Assembly: GCF_000303155.1 (NCBI RefSeq)
Contig: NC_018719.1
Location: forward strand, 992,001 to 1,056,000
DNA length: 64,000 nucleotides
Direction of reading: 5' to 3'
DNA from: Candidatus Nitrososphaera gargensis Ga9.2
GTDB taxonomy: Archaea > Thermoproteota > Nitrososphaeria > Nitrososphaerales > Nitrososphaeraceae
Every line of letters begins with the position of its first letter. Position 1 is the stretch's first letter. The notes beneath the pieces are model-generated. The model was not told where the DNA came from. It saw only the letters and a program-made list of their open reading frames with translations, and searched no databases. The translations under genes and the position numbers were made by a program. Below, piece by piece: positions 37,480 to 45,123 of this stretch.

Positions 37480-38690
37480 CAGATCTTGTCCAATTCAGTC
37501 CTGCATTTTCTGGGCGACAATTGTCTGCCTCGCAAACCCTTTTGACATTGCAAATGAGCCACAGGTCGCGAGGAACGCAAAGAACAGGATATTGCGCAGT
37601 CCTATCCTCTCTGCTATTATCCCGCTTGCCAGAGGACCGATGATTGCGGCCACGTTTATTGTGGATTATAGCAGTGCGCTTGAGGTAGCCTTTTCCTTGT
37701 TCTTATCAAGTAGAGAGCAGTGACCTCATGTAAAGGAGGCTCCATGAAACTCCAAGCACGAGCTGTATCGGAAATACGTGAAAGTAGCTTTGCAAGAGAA
37801 AAGTATGCCAGAAATACTGCCGCAGATAGGATTGCTTCGAGCTCTATCGACCTATAGTAGTTGGCGTGAATGGTCCTGCCAAACTAATTCATGAACACAA
37901 ACTGCGTAATTGCATTTGTAGCATAGATCGCACCAATCCCGATGTCTCCTGAGCCAAGGAATATCGGGAACATGCTCCATACCGCGCTTGCCATAAGCTG
38001 GCGCAAGAAGAATGAGCTATAGGCTATTTTATTCTGCCGCAGGAGCTGCATCGTGGTTGTAACGCTTGACGGCTTTTCAATTATCACGCATACTTCCGGA
38101 TCTCTCTATGGGTTACGTCCCATCAGCAGTGATATGAAGAATCCTCCAAGGAGCATTAGACCGATGAAGGCAAACACTACATTGATCTCGCCTCCAAACG
38201 CTTCTTTCAGGATGCCTGTGCCCATGGTTCCTGCAAACCATCCAAGCGATCCAAAGGAGATTATCTCTGCCAGTGTGAATTTGCCAGCTTGAGTTGATTC
38301 GTATGACTTGGCAATGAGCGCGCCTGCATACATGCCTGTTGCCACGCCTGCCGCAACCCTGATGGCAAATAGCGAAAGGCCGTCAAACCGACCATGTGAA
38401 GAAAGAACACTGCCGCGCAGATCAAGTAGCCGAGCCTGATGATCAACGTCTTGCTGCTTGCAACATCCTCCTGTAGTAGACCTTGCCAAAGTATGTGTAC
38501 GAAAGCGCCTGCGCAAGGCCGTAACCTGCCACTATTGCGCCCACCAAAATGTACGAGTCGGTCAGGCTATTTGCAAACAATGGCATGAACGTAGATGTCG
38601 CGCCAATGCCTGCGCTCTCTACTAGATTCTCTGTGCGGAGGGATGTCTTCAGTCAGACTTGAGCTGCAAAGAGCGCATTATGTGGTTATG
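37480..38690 (-). pseudogene. Decayed MFS transporter
   Basis: Pieces of a 12-TM major facilitator lie in several frames on the minus strand. From the N-side: TFMPLFANSLTDSYILVGAI near 38600, then IRVAAGVATGMYAGALIAK and SFGSLGWFAGTMGTGILKEA with FAFIGLMLLGGFFISLLMG (38106-38380), SSFFLRQLMASAVWSMFPIF (37884-38087), and a C-terminal GPLASGIIAERIGLRNILFF near 37600. Several stops and frameshifts separate them. No active product is expected. The nearby TetR gene may once have controlled it, although other genes lie between. Confidence 0.7.
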
Positions 38691-38697
38691 TGTGTAA

Positions 38698-39132
38698 TCA
38701 GATCGAGTCATCCATCGTGATAAACCGGCTCTTGTTCTCAGCTATTGATGGCACTATCTTGCCAGTTATAATAGAGTCAAAATTCTTTTCTTCAACGTCG
38801 AACGTGACAAGAAGGTAATAGTTCTCGTTTATTGGTATTGTTGCCCGCAAGAGCCTGTCATACCTGCCAAAGGCATAGACCATCTTGCCTATCTTGGATT
38901 CAAATTTGCCCCTTGTCTTTTGCCGGGCAATGGCCGTTGCTGCATATTCTTCGTTCTCCTCTTCTGTTAAAAGGAGCTTGACGCCTTCCCTGACCTCCTG
39001 GGTCAGTATGATGCCATTCTTGTTGACCAGCCCTGCCCAGCGTATGGACTTGTCCTTTGCAAGGACATTCTTGCAGAACGAGTTCAGGAATTCATAATCG
39101 ATTCCCACGTATGTTCGCAGCTTGTACGGCAA
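38698..39132 (-). CDS. Roadblock-like small protein, paralogue A
   Basis: 144 aa. Beginning DYEFLNSFCKNVLAKDKSIRWAGLVNKNG, then EENEEYAATAIARQKTRGKFESKIGKMVYAFGRYDRLLRATIPI and a C-terminal VEEKNFDSIITGKIVPSIAEN. The alternating pattern suggests a profilin/roadblock-like fold. The gene at 41334-41738 shares the same three blocks. Possibly the DUF6659-type family of thaumarchaea, from memory. Expected role is signalling or GTPase-associated, without direct evidence. Confidence 0.65.
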   Translation of the reverse strand: MPYKLRTYVGIDYEFLNSFCKNVLAKDKSIRWAGLVNKNGIILTQEVREGVKLLLTEEENEEYAATAIARQKTRGKFESKIGKMVYAFGRYDRLLRATIPINENYYLLVTFDVEEKNFDSIITGKIVPSIAENKSRFITMDDSI

Positions 39133-39184
39133 ACTTGATTATAAAACTGGCTGCTGTTAGCTATATTAGCCACCTCTCACAAAT

Positions 39185-39310
39185 ATGGACATGTCTGAAT
39201 ACGAGTCCGGCACATTCCGCTGCAGGGACTGTGCACAAGAGTTCCTGACCAAAGAGGAGGCGGACAGGCATCACCGCGAGTACCATGGTGATGTGCTTGT
39301 GGGCGAGTAG
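39185..39310 (+). CDS. Tiny C2H2 zinc-finger protein, 41 aa
   Basis: FRCRDCAQEFLTKEEADRHHREYH has the classical C-x2-C-x12-H-x3/4-H spacing with the Phe and Leu-like positions of a C2H2 finger. The finger makes up most of the protein, with an acidic tail. A single finger of this sort could bind DNA or a partner protein. Confidence 0.6.
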   Translation: MDMSEYESGTFRCRDCAQEFLTKEEADRHHREYHGDVLVGE

Positions 39311-39319
39311 CATATTTTA

Positions 39320-39339
39320 AACTGACTGACTGGTCAGTT
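39320..39339. promoter_or_regulatory. Putative TetR operator
   Basis: Inverted repeat AACTGAC-6 nt-GTCAGTT, preceded at once by the TATA-like CATATTTTAA (39311-39320). It lies in the promoter of the TetR-family gene at 39402, so autoregulation is likely. Confidence 0.55.
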
Positions 39340-39401
39340 ATCCTTATTAGACACATGATGGTTGTAAATGGCATTGGTATCCGGAAAGGTGTTGTCATGA
39401 T

Positions 39402-39992
39402 ATGCCCAAGGTTACAAGCATGTACAAGGCCGAAGTCAAGGAAAAGATAATCCGGGCCGCGATAGACAGTTTTGCCCAGACTGGATTTGACAGGACAAAG
39501 ATGGAAGATATCGCAAAGAGGCTCGGCCTGAGCAAGGGCACGATATACCTCTATTTCAAAAGCAAAGAAGACCTCTTTTTGGCGATCTGCGAGCACAACA
39601 TGCAGCAGAGCGATAGGGAGGATGCAGGGCTCTTTGTAAGGAAGGACAACATCGCTTCAGACGCTGAGCAGATCTATGACAATATACGCAGGCGCGAGCA
39701 GGGAAACGACAGGGTGATGCTGGAGATGGTGGCCGAATCAGCCCGCAACCCAAAGCTGAAAAAGGCGATGTACGAGCTACATGTCAAGGTACATGAACAC
39801 GTCATGCAGGCAGTCAAGAGCAAGATCGACGAGGGGTTTCTCAGAAAAGATGTTGATGCCGCAAGCCTTGCCATAGCACTCGTTGCGCTCTATGATGGTC
39901 TTGCGGTGAACAGGATGCTTGGCATAAGCGATGCCGTGAACAAAAAGGCATGGGTGACCATGATAAAGACCATGATCGCCGGATCTAGCTGA
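39402..39992 (+). CDS. TetR/AcrR-family transcriptional regulator
   Basis: 196 aa. The N-terminal HTH (residues 14-60) is typical: EKIIRAAIDSFAQTGFDRTKMEDIAKRLGLSKGTIYLYFKSKEDLF. The C-terminal ligand domain is helical and includes MVAESARNPKLKKAM and DAASLAIALVALYDGLAVNRML, close to the TetR_C_6/AcrR type. It should repress by binding the inverted repeat at 39320-39339. The original target may be the nearby dead MFS gene or other efflux genes elsewhere. The end overlaps the cyclophilin gene by 8 nt. Confidence 0.88.
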   Translation: MPKVTSMYKAEVKEKIIRAAIDSFAQTGFDRTKMEDIAKRLGLSKGTIYLYFKSKEDLFLAICEHNMQQSDREDAGLFVRKDNIASDAEQIYDNIRRREQGNDRVMLEMVAESARNPKLKKAMYELHVKVHEHVMQAVKSKIDEGFLRKDVDAASLAIALVALYDGLAVNRMLGISDAVNKKAWVTMIKTMIAGSS

Positions 39993-40479
39993 CTGTAACT
40001 TTTATCATCCTTGCCTGGTTAGCATCCACCGGCGCGTCGACAGCGTCACATTTCAAGGCGGCTATCTTGTCCACCACGTCCATGCCTGCAGTCACGCGCC
40101 CAAACACAGTGTACTGGCCATCCAAAAAGTTGGCATCCTTGAGCACGATAAAGAACTGCGAACCTGCGCTGTTTGGATCCTGTGCTCTTGCCATCGATAA
40201 CGCCCCTCTTGAATGCTTGTTCTTGTTGAACTCTGCCTTTACCGTCCAGCCCGGTCCGCCAGTTCCCCATCTGCTCCGGTTGGCCGCGCTTTTAGTGTTG
40301 GGGTCGCCTCCCTGTATCACAAACCCAGGGACTATCCTGTGAAACAGCAGGCCGTCGTAAAACCCACTCTTGGCCAGCTTTATGAAATTCTCAACTGTCT
40401 TTGGGGCTGCGTCTGGAAAGAACTCTATCGAAATGTCGCCAAACTTTGTCTGTATCTTGCCGGTTGGTGTTGCTGTCAT
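39985..40479 (-). CDS. Cyclophilin-type peptidyl-prolyl cis-trans isomerase
   Basis: 164 aa, cytosolic single-domain cyclophilin. Hallmarks: APKTVENFIKLAKSGFYDG, LFHRIVPGFVIQGGDP (catalytic Arg in FHR), GALSMARAQDPNSAGSQFFI and YTVFGRVTAGMDVVDKI. It catalyses prolyl isomerisation in protein folding. Standard length, no signal peptide. Confidence 0.93.
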   Translation of the reverse strand: MTATPTGKIQTKFGDISIEFFPDAAPKTVENFIKLAKSGFYDGLLFHRIVPGFVIQGGDPNTKSAANRSRWGTGGPGWTVKAEFNKNKHSRGALSMARAQDPNSAGSQFFIVLKDANFLDGQYTVFGRVTAGMDVVDKIAALKCDAVDAPVDANQARMIKVTVS

Positions 40480-40512
40480 GCAGAGTAGTAGAACAAGAGG
40501 GTGGTATTTGAA

Positions 40513-40776
40513 TCAGGCGTTGATGTATGTGACTGATCTGATCGAATTGTACAGCGCAAGGTACTGCAGTCCAAGCCCTGTGGTCTTGTACGTCGCATGG
40601 TTGCTGCTCCTGTCCTGGCACTGGGCAAGAAGCTGTTTTTCTAGTAAAAGATTTACATACTTTTTCAGCTGGGTGCTGGTGAGATTAGCCTTTGTTAGCA
40701 GCCTCGTCTTTCCTATGCCGCCGTTTGCAGCTTCGAGGATCGTCGCAATGATGTCGGGGCTGCTGCGCTTCTTCAT
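40513..40776 (-). CDS. Single-domain winged-helix regulator (ArnR1-like)
   Basis: 87 aa. SSPDIIATILEAANGGIGKTRLLTKAN, then the recognition helix TSTQLKKYVNLLLEKQLLAQ and wing ATYKTTGLGLQYL. Same layout as the proteins at 24658 and 57257. Likely a DNA-binding regulator; target unknown. Confidence 0.75.
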   Translation of the reverse strand: MKKRSSPDIIATILEAANGGIGKTRLLTKANLTSTQLKKYVNLLLEKQLLAQCQDRSSNHATYKTTGLGLQYLALYNSIRSVTYINA

Positions 40777-40904
40777 GCGATCTATGTGGTAGTAGAAGAA
40801 TGTATGATAAAAATAGTTCTAATCCGTACTGCTAGAATGCATCATAATAGTATTCTAGTATTCAACACCGTTATTTTTTAATTAGATGGCCCTCTATAGC
40901 CTAA

Positions 40905-41087
40905 ATGGAAATGCCTTCCCCGAATCTACTTGTTGAAGATTACAAGAAATTCCAACTGCAGTTTGTCATATGTGATTCGTGCTTTTGGTGCGCTACTCGT
41001 CTGAGTTATGGTCCCGACAGATGCCCATCGTGTGGCTACAAGCTGACCGTCAGGCCGCTCCAGATTGCTACGAGGTGCACGACATGA
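40905..41087 (+). CDS. Small zinc-ribbon protein, 60 aa
   Basis: Knuckles CDSCFWC and CPSCGYKLT about 17 residues apart make a zinc ribbon in the middle of the protein. Its TGA overlaps the ATG of the next gene (ATGA at 41084-41087), so the two are translated together. Function unknown. Confidence 0.6.
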   Translation: MEMPSPNLLVEDYKKFQLQFVICDSCFWCATRLSYGPDRCPSCGYKLTVRPLQIATRCTT

Positions 41088-41326
41088 ACATTACAGAAGG
41101 TGAAGACACGCTCATTGAGGCCCGCACATGCGGAGACAAGAACAAACGCGTGGCGTACAAGTTCATGGATGGCTTCCACAGCCTGTGCCTTGACAAGCGG
41201 GACATACTGCTGGCCGAGATAGGGGCGTGCGAAATGCTCTTGCGCGCGTGCCATGACGAAGCTGACAGAATCGCTGTGGAGAAGGAAATAGCAGAGCTAA
41301 AGATGGCGCTGGACCTAATGCCCTGA
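41084..41326 (+). CDS. Hypothetical protein, 80 aa
   Basis: Begins MNITEGEDTLIEARTCGDK and has a helical C-terminal half (DEADRIAVEKEIAELKMALD). Three Cys are present but not in a clear metal motif. It is coupled to the zinc-ribbon gene by a 4-nt overlap, so the two proteins may bind each other. Confidence 0.6.
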   Translation: MNITEGEDTLIEARTCGDKNKRVAYKFMDGFHSLCLDKRDILLAEIGACEMLLRACHDEADRIAVEKEIAELKMALDLMP

Positions 41327-41333
41327 TATTCCA

Positions 41334-41738
41334 TCACATGAAATAATCCTTGTTTTCAGCTATGTAGGGCAGGATCTTTTTATTGATTATTGAGTCGGCC
41401 TCGGCGTCGACGTCAAATGAAAGCAGCAGAAGGAACTTGTTCTTGCCTGAGGACTTGATCGGGATGGTTGCTCTCACCAACCTGCCGTACCTACTTATCG
41501 AGAACTGCAGCTCGCCGATCTTTGTTTCAAATGTCTCCCTTGTGGCCGCGCGGATCGCTGCCTGGACAGCATAGCGGGCTGTCTCTTCATGGGTCATGAG
41601 CGGGACTAGGTCTTTCCTGTATGCTGTCGCTATCAGGTGCCCAAAATGGTTGGAAATGCCGGCGAACCGGATAAAGTGATCCTTCTCCAATACTCCTTTG
41701 CAAAAGCTCTCCAAAAAATCGTCCTTGCTCTCTCCCAT
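41334..41738 (-). CDS. Roadblock-like small protein, paralogue B
   Basis: 134 aa, homologous to the gene at 38698: FLESFCKGVLEKDHFIRFAGISNHFG, then TRETFETKIGELQFSISRYGRLVRATIPI and a C-terminal ADSIINKKILPYIAENKDY. The two copies lie 2.2 kb apart in the same direction, with unrelated genes between. They could form a heterodimer. Confidence 0.65.
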   Translation of the reverse strand: MGESKDDFLESFCKGVLEKDHFIRFAGISNHFGHLIATAYRKDLVPLMTHEETARYAVQAAIRAATRETFETKIGELQFSISRYGRLVRATIPIKSSGKNKFLLLLSFDVDAEADSIINKKILPYIAENKDYFM

Positions 41739-41868
41739 GTCCCTGCATCAGCCTATTCGGCATATGTCTATAAAAGCATCATTTTCAGGATAGAAGAATT
41801 GTAAAAATTTTGGCGATTTATGACATATAGTATATTGTCATAGGTCGCGGCTTCATAAGGTCTTTTAG

Positions 41869-42090
41869 TTGGATTCGGCAATTACCTATGTGCACGAATT
41901 CCTCTCGCCCCTCAAGCTAAAGTACAGCTACTGCCGGTGGTGCGACAAGAGGTCGCCCCATATTTGCTTCCTGTGTGGCTACTGCTACTCATGCCACCCA
42001 AAGGTGGAGAGCCTAGAGAGGAAAAAGGTCCCTGCCAACATAGACATGAACAGGCTGACCGATATCGAGAGTCTCCCCCTCTCTGGCTAG
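41869..42090 (+). CDS. Small zinc-binding protein, 73 aa
   Basis: From TTG at 41869. Six Cys and two His packed in SYCRWCDKRSPHICFLCGYC then YSCHP fit a two-zinc cross-brace or treble-clef knuckle, followed by a basic then acidic tail. It lies 45 nt upstream of the DUF72-polymerase gene on the same strand, but that gene has a separate TATA element. Confidence 0.55.
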   Translation: MDSAITYVHEFLSPLKLKYSYCRWCDKRSPHICFLCGYCYSCHPKVESLERKKVPANIDMNRLTDIESLPLSG

Positions 42091-42135
42091 TGCTGCAGTG
42101 ATTATTATATTCACTAGTCCTAAGCTTGGCGATAT

Positions 42136-43971
42136 TTGACAAAATATTTTGTCGGGTGTTCTGGCTGGAGGTATGGTAGCTGGGTTTCCTGCTTTTACCC
42201 CAACACACTCGGGCCGCAGGACTACCTTGCTTATTACTCTCGCGTCTTTGACCTTGTTTCAGTCAGTGTACAAGCCACACAGAGCCGCGCGCTAAAGAGG
42301 TGGGCGCAAGAAACACCCGACGGTTTCCGTTTTATAGTCAGGGTGCCAAGGCAGACAACGGACTGCAACCTGCTTGGGCAGTTCCTAGAGGGGCTTGCAG
42401 CGATAGAAGAAAAGATACTTGCGGTGGTGCTGCAGGTGCCTGCCACGCTGAAACTTTTGGAGGGCAGGGAATGGCTTGACAAGCTCCTTGGCACGTGCGT
42501 GTACCACGGGTATTCTGCAGTAGTAGAGTTTGGCAACGCCTCATGGTTTCAGGACATCACATACAACATATTGAGAAGGCATGGCGCTGCCATCATGTGG
42601 TCGGATAGGCACTTCGACCCTGTGGTCACCTCTGATTTTGTCTGCCTGCACTTGTCTAGAGGCAACAGCAACGACCAAGCGTTGATCGACAAAGTAAAAG
42701 AGCAGGCCGGGCAGGAGCAGCTCGAATTTACAGCCATCACAGTCGACAGTCCTGACAGGGCCAACAAAGTGCTCAAGATGCTGGGCCTGCCAGAAAGAAA
42801 ATACGCCGGCCCGCTCCCTGCACCGTTGCTTCCAAGCAAGGAGCCCTGGACAGGCAGGGTCGTGATGTGTGTTGACCTGAACGCCTTCTACCCTTCATGC
42901 GAAGAGCTGCGCGAGCCGGCGCTTGCAGGCAAGCCCCATGCGGTGATAATGACAGACCAGAAGAGAGACAGGATAACAAAGGGAGTTGTTTCTTCTTGCT
43001 CGTATGAAGCGAGGAAATTCGGCGTAAGATCTGCAATGCCGCTTACAAGGGCGCTCGCACTCTGCCCTGACTTGGTGCTCCGGCTGGTTGACATCCCGTA
43101 CTACCAGCAGGTCTCGGAGAAGGTGATGGGAGTCCTTGAGCAGTTTGCAGACGCCTTGGAGCAGGCCAGCATAGACGAAGCGTTCCTTGACTGCACCAAG
43201 AGCGCAGCTGCCGACCCTTACGAATATGCCGCAAGGATCAAGGCGGCTGTAATGGAGCAGTGCGGCCTGCGGGTCTCCATAGGGGTGGCGCCGTCAAAAT
43301 CCATTGCAAAAATAGCGTCAGATTTCAAAAAGCCTGACGGGCTGACGGTAGTGCACCCGCAGCAGATGGAAAAATTTCTTGCGCCGCTTGAAGTTGGAAG
43401 GATATCGGGGATCGGGCCCAAGAAGCAGCAGGCGCTGAAAAAGGTCGGTGTTGAGACCATAGGCCAGCTGGCGGCCTGCGACGTGCAAAAGCTGATGGAG
43501 AGGTTCGGAAGGAACGGACTGTGGATGTGGAGGGTTGCAAACGGCTCAGATGACGAGGCGGTCCAGCCAAGGGAAGAGCACGTTTCGCTGAGCACCGAGC
43601 ACACTTTGGACGAGTTCACGCGCGACAGGGACAGAATACTTGTTTACCTAAGCGAGCTAGTGGACGAGATCTATGACAGGCTTGTCAGGCGCGGCTACAT
43701 GTTCCGAACAGTGGGGGTCAAGCTGGTAAGGAGCGACTTTACCATAGAGACACGTGAAATGTCGTTTACGGACCTGCAGGCAAAGCGAGAAAGCATATCC
43801 TCTGTAATCGAGCAGCTGCTCGGCAGGTTTTCTCTTGACGACTCTGCTCCTGCAGTCAGAAAGGTCGGGCTAAAAGTGACAAACCTAGTTTCGATAAATG
43901 AAGAGGCAGGCCAGATCAAGATGCAAAAGACAATGCTTGATTACATGTCCATGCCGCCGTCAGACATCTGA
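42136..43971 (+). CDS. DUF72 (YecE-like) domain fused to a Y-family DNA polymerase (Dpo4/DinB)
   Basis: 611 aa from TTG at 42136. Residues 1-225 match DUF72: YFVGCSGWRYGSW then FYP, PDGFRFIVRVPR, AVVEFGNASWF. The usual TVE-N-TFY motif is replaced (VSVSVQATQ), so this half may not keep the family's activity. From residue 240 there is a complete Y-family polymerase: VDLNAFYPSCEE with catalytic Asp247, SYEARKFGVRSAM, QASIDEAFLD with Asp347 and Glu348, a helix-hairpin-helix region (GIGPKKQQALKK) and a little-finger domain. The C-terminal QKTMLDYM resembles a PCNA-binding motif. It would bypass DNA lesions. TTATATTC near 42101-42108 would make a leaderless TTG start. Confidence 0.88.
   Translation: MTKYFVGCSGWRYGSWVSCFYPNTLGPQDYLAYYSRVFDLVSVSVQATQSRALKRWAQETPDGFRFIVRVPRQTTDCNLLGQFLEGLAAIEEKILAVVLQVPATLKLLEGREWLDKLLGTCVYHGYSAVVEFGNASWFQDITYNILRRHGAAIMWSDRHFDPVVTSDFVCLHLSRGNSNDQALIDKVKEQAGQEQLEFTAITVDSPDRANKVLKMLGLPERKYAGPLPAPLLPSKEPWTGRVVMCVDLNAFYPSCEELREPALAGKPHAVIMTDQKRDRITKGVVSSCSYEARKFGVRSAMPLTRALALCPDLVLRLVDIPYYQQVSEKVMGVLEQFADALEQASIDEAFLDCTKSAAADPYEYAARIKAAVMEQCGLRVSIGVAPSKSIAKIASDFKKPDGLTVVHPQQMEKFLAPLEVGRISGIGPKKQQALKKVGVETIGQLAACDVQKLMERFGRNGLWMWRVANGSDDEAVQPREEHVSLSTEHTLDEFTRDRDRILVYLSELVDEIYDRLVRRGYMFRTVGVKLVRSDFTIETREMSFTDLQAKRESISSVIEQLLGRFSLDDSAPAVRKVGLKVTNLVSINEEAGQIKMQKTMLDYMSMPPSDI
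42138..42153. promoter_or_regulatory. Perfect 16-bp palindrome over the start of the polymerase gene
   Basis: GACAAAATATTTTGTC begins 2 nt after the first base of the TTG start codon. It could be an operator at the transcription start, or an RNA hairpin hiding the start codon. Codons 1-6 are forced to fit it, so chance cannot be excluded. Confidence 0.4.
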
Positions 43972-44816
43972 TCCTGCATGCCGCTGTCCTCCATTCGATC
44001 TTGCATGGAACTGGGTTCTTGCATTCCCTGATCAGAGGTCATGGCGCCGTAGCCGGAAATGTCTATCATGCCAAGCGCAGCTATCCCGCCTGCAATTGCA
44101 AGTCCGATTCCTGCCGCCCTTGCAATCCATATCCCGCGCGACCACATCTTTTCTCCAAAGATTATCCCGGCAAAGAGCGCCATCCACAGTATGTCCATCC
44201 ACCCAAGCGCCACCATCAACAAAAAGTACGACCAGCAGCATCCAAGGCAGTACAAGCCGTGGTATGTCCCCATAGTCACCGCGCCGAGGGTCCCGTTCCT
44301 CCACCTCCTCATGAAAAAGCTCATTGGTGACTCGCAATACCCAAGGCACTTTGCCTTGAGCGGGCTGAACTGGTATGCGCCGGCAGCCACCAGTATCGAG
44401 CCGTAAATGATGCTTGACAGCCCTGTGGCCGCAATCGCACTGTTCAAGAGCAGCGACCAACCAAGCAGCAGCACAAGACCTGTTAGGGCCCACACTGCAA
44501 GGTAACAGCCAATGAACAGCACCATCTTGACCGAGTAGGGTCCCTTGCCGCCTTCGACTAGCAAGGTTGCATTGCTATCGCTGTTCTTGGCAAGCCTGTT
44601 GTACAGCAGGACGACCGGCGATATGGCCGGGAACATCATTGCCGCCATCCCCGCCGTCCAGACTGCCACAAAAAGCGAGACAGATAGGGCGCTTTGAGGC
44701 GCGGCCATGGCATTCATCATGTCTGCTTGAAACGCCTGAGACACAACCCAAGCTCCGGCCGACGTTGAAACCAAGGCGATGAGAAGGATCTTTTGCAGCC
44801 TGTCCATGCCTCCCAT
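43941..44816 (-). CDS. DUF2182 integral membrane protein (predicted metal-binding)
   Basis: 291 aa with six or seven membrane segments. DUF2182 landmarks: AVWTAGMAAMMFPAISPVVLL, GAYQFSPLKAKCLGYCESPM, and GTYHGLYCLGCCWSYFLLM, with Cys/His pairs that may bind metal. The C-terminal tail is a Met/Gln/Asp-rich repeat (DQGMQEPSSMQDRMEDSGMQ), the kind of sequence that can bind copper. Family proteins are commonly neighbours of DUF1326 proteins, and one lies at 49668 here. It overlaps the polymerase gene by 31 nt, tail to tail. Confidence 0.82.
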   Translation of the reverse strand: MGGMDRLQKILLIALVSTSAGAWVVSQAFQADMMNAMAAPQSALSVSLFVAVWTAGMAAMMFPAISPVVLLYNRLAKNSDSNATLLVEGGKGPYSVKMVLFIGCYLAVWALTGLVLLLGWSLLLNSAIAATGLSSIIYGSILVAAGAYQFSPLKAKCLGYCESPMSFFMRRWRNGTLGAVTMGTYHGLYCLGCCWSYFLLMVALGWMDILWMALFAGIIFGEKMWSRGIWIARAAGIGLAIAGGIAALGMIDISGYGAMTSDQGMQEPSSMQDRMEDSGMQDQMSDGGMDM

Positions 44817-44964
44817 GATATCTACATATCGGGGTTTTAAAAAGTGCTTGATTGCCCTTGGAAATGAAACGGCTTTGGTAAGGTAAAGATTCTTCCTATT
44901 GTGTGTCTATATTGTTAACCCACAGCGCTTATAGCTTTAATGGCACAGAGAAATATGAATAATA

Positions 44965-45123
44965 ATGTTGCCAGCGGGGATAGCGGGGGTAACAGTAGAA
45001 AAACTTGACAGGATCTATTTTTGCACGGAATGCAAGACGGTCTTTCTGTTCAAGTTGGATGCAAGTGACCACAAAAAAGAATCGGGCCACACACAGCTGC
45101 GCGAGATGCCCTTTGAAGGCTAG
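44965..45123 (+). CDS. Tiny zinc-finger protein, 52 aa
   Basis: IYFCTECKTVFLFKLDASDH followed by KKESGH gives C-x2-C-x12-H-x5-H, a C2H2-like finger. The rest is short and charged. It overlaps the convergent O-methyltransferase by 4 nt. Comparable in size to the C2H2 ORF at 39185. Confidence 0.5.
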   Translation: MLPAGIAGVTVEKLDRIYFCTECKTVFLFKLDASDHKKESGHTQLREMPFEG

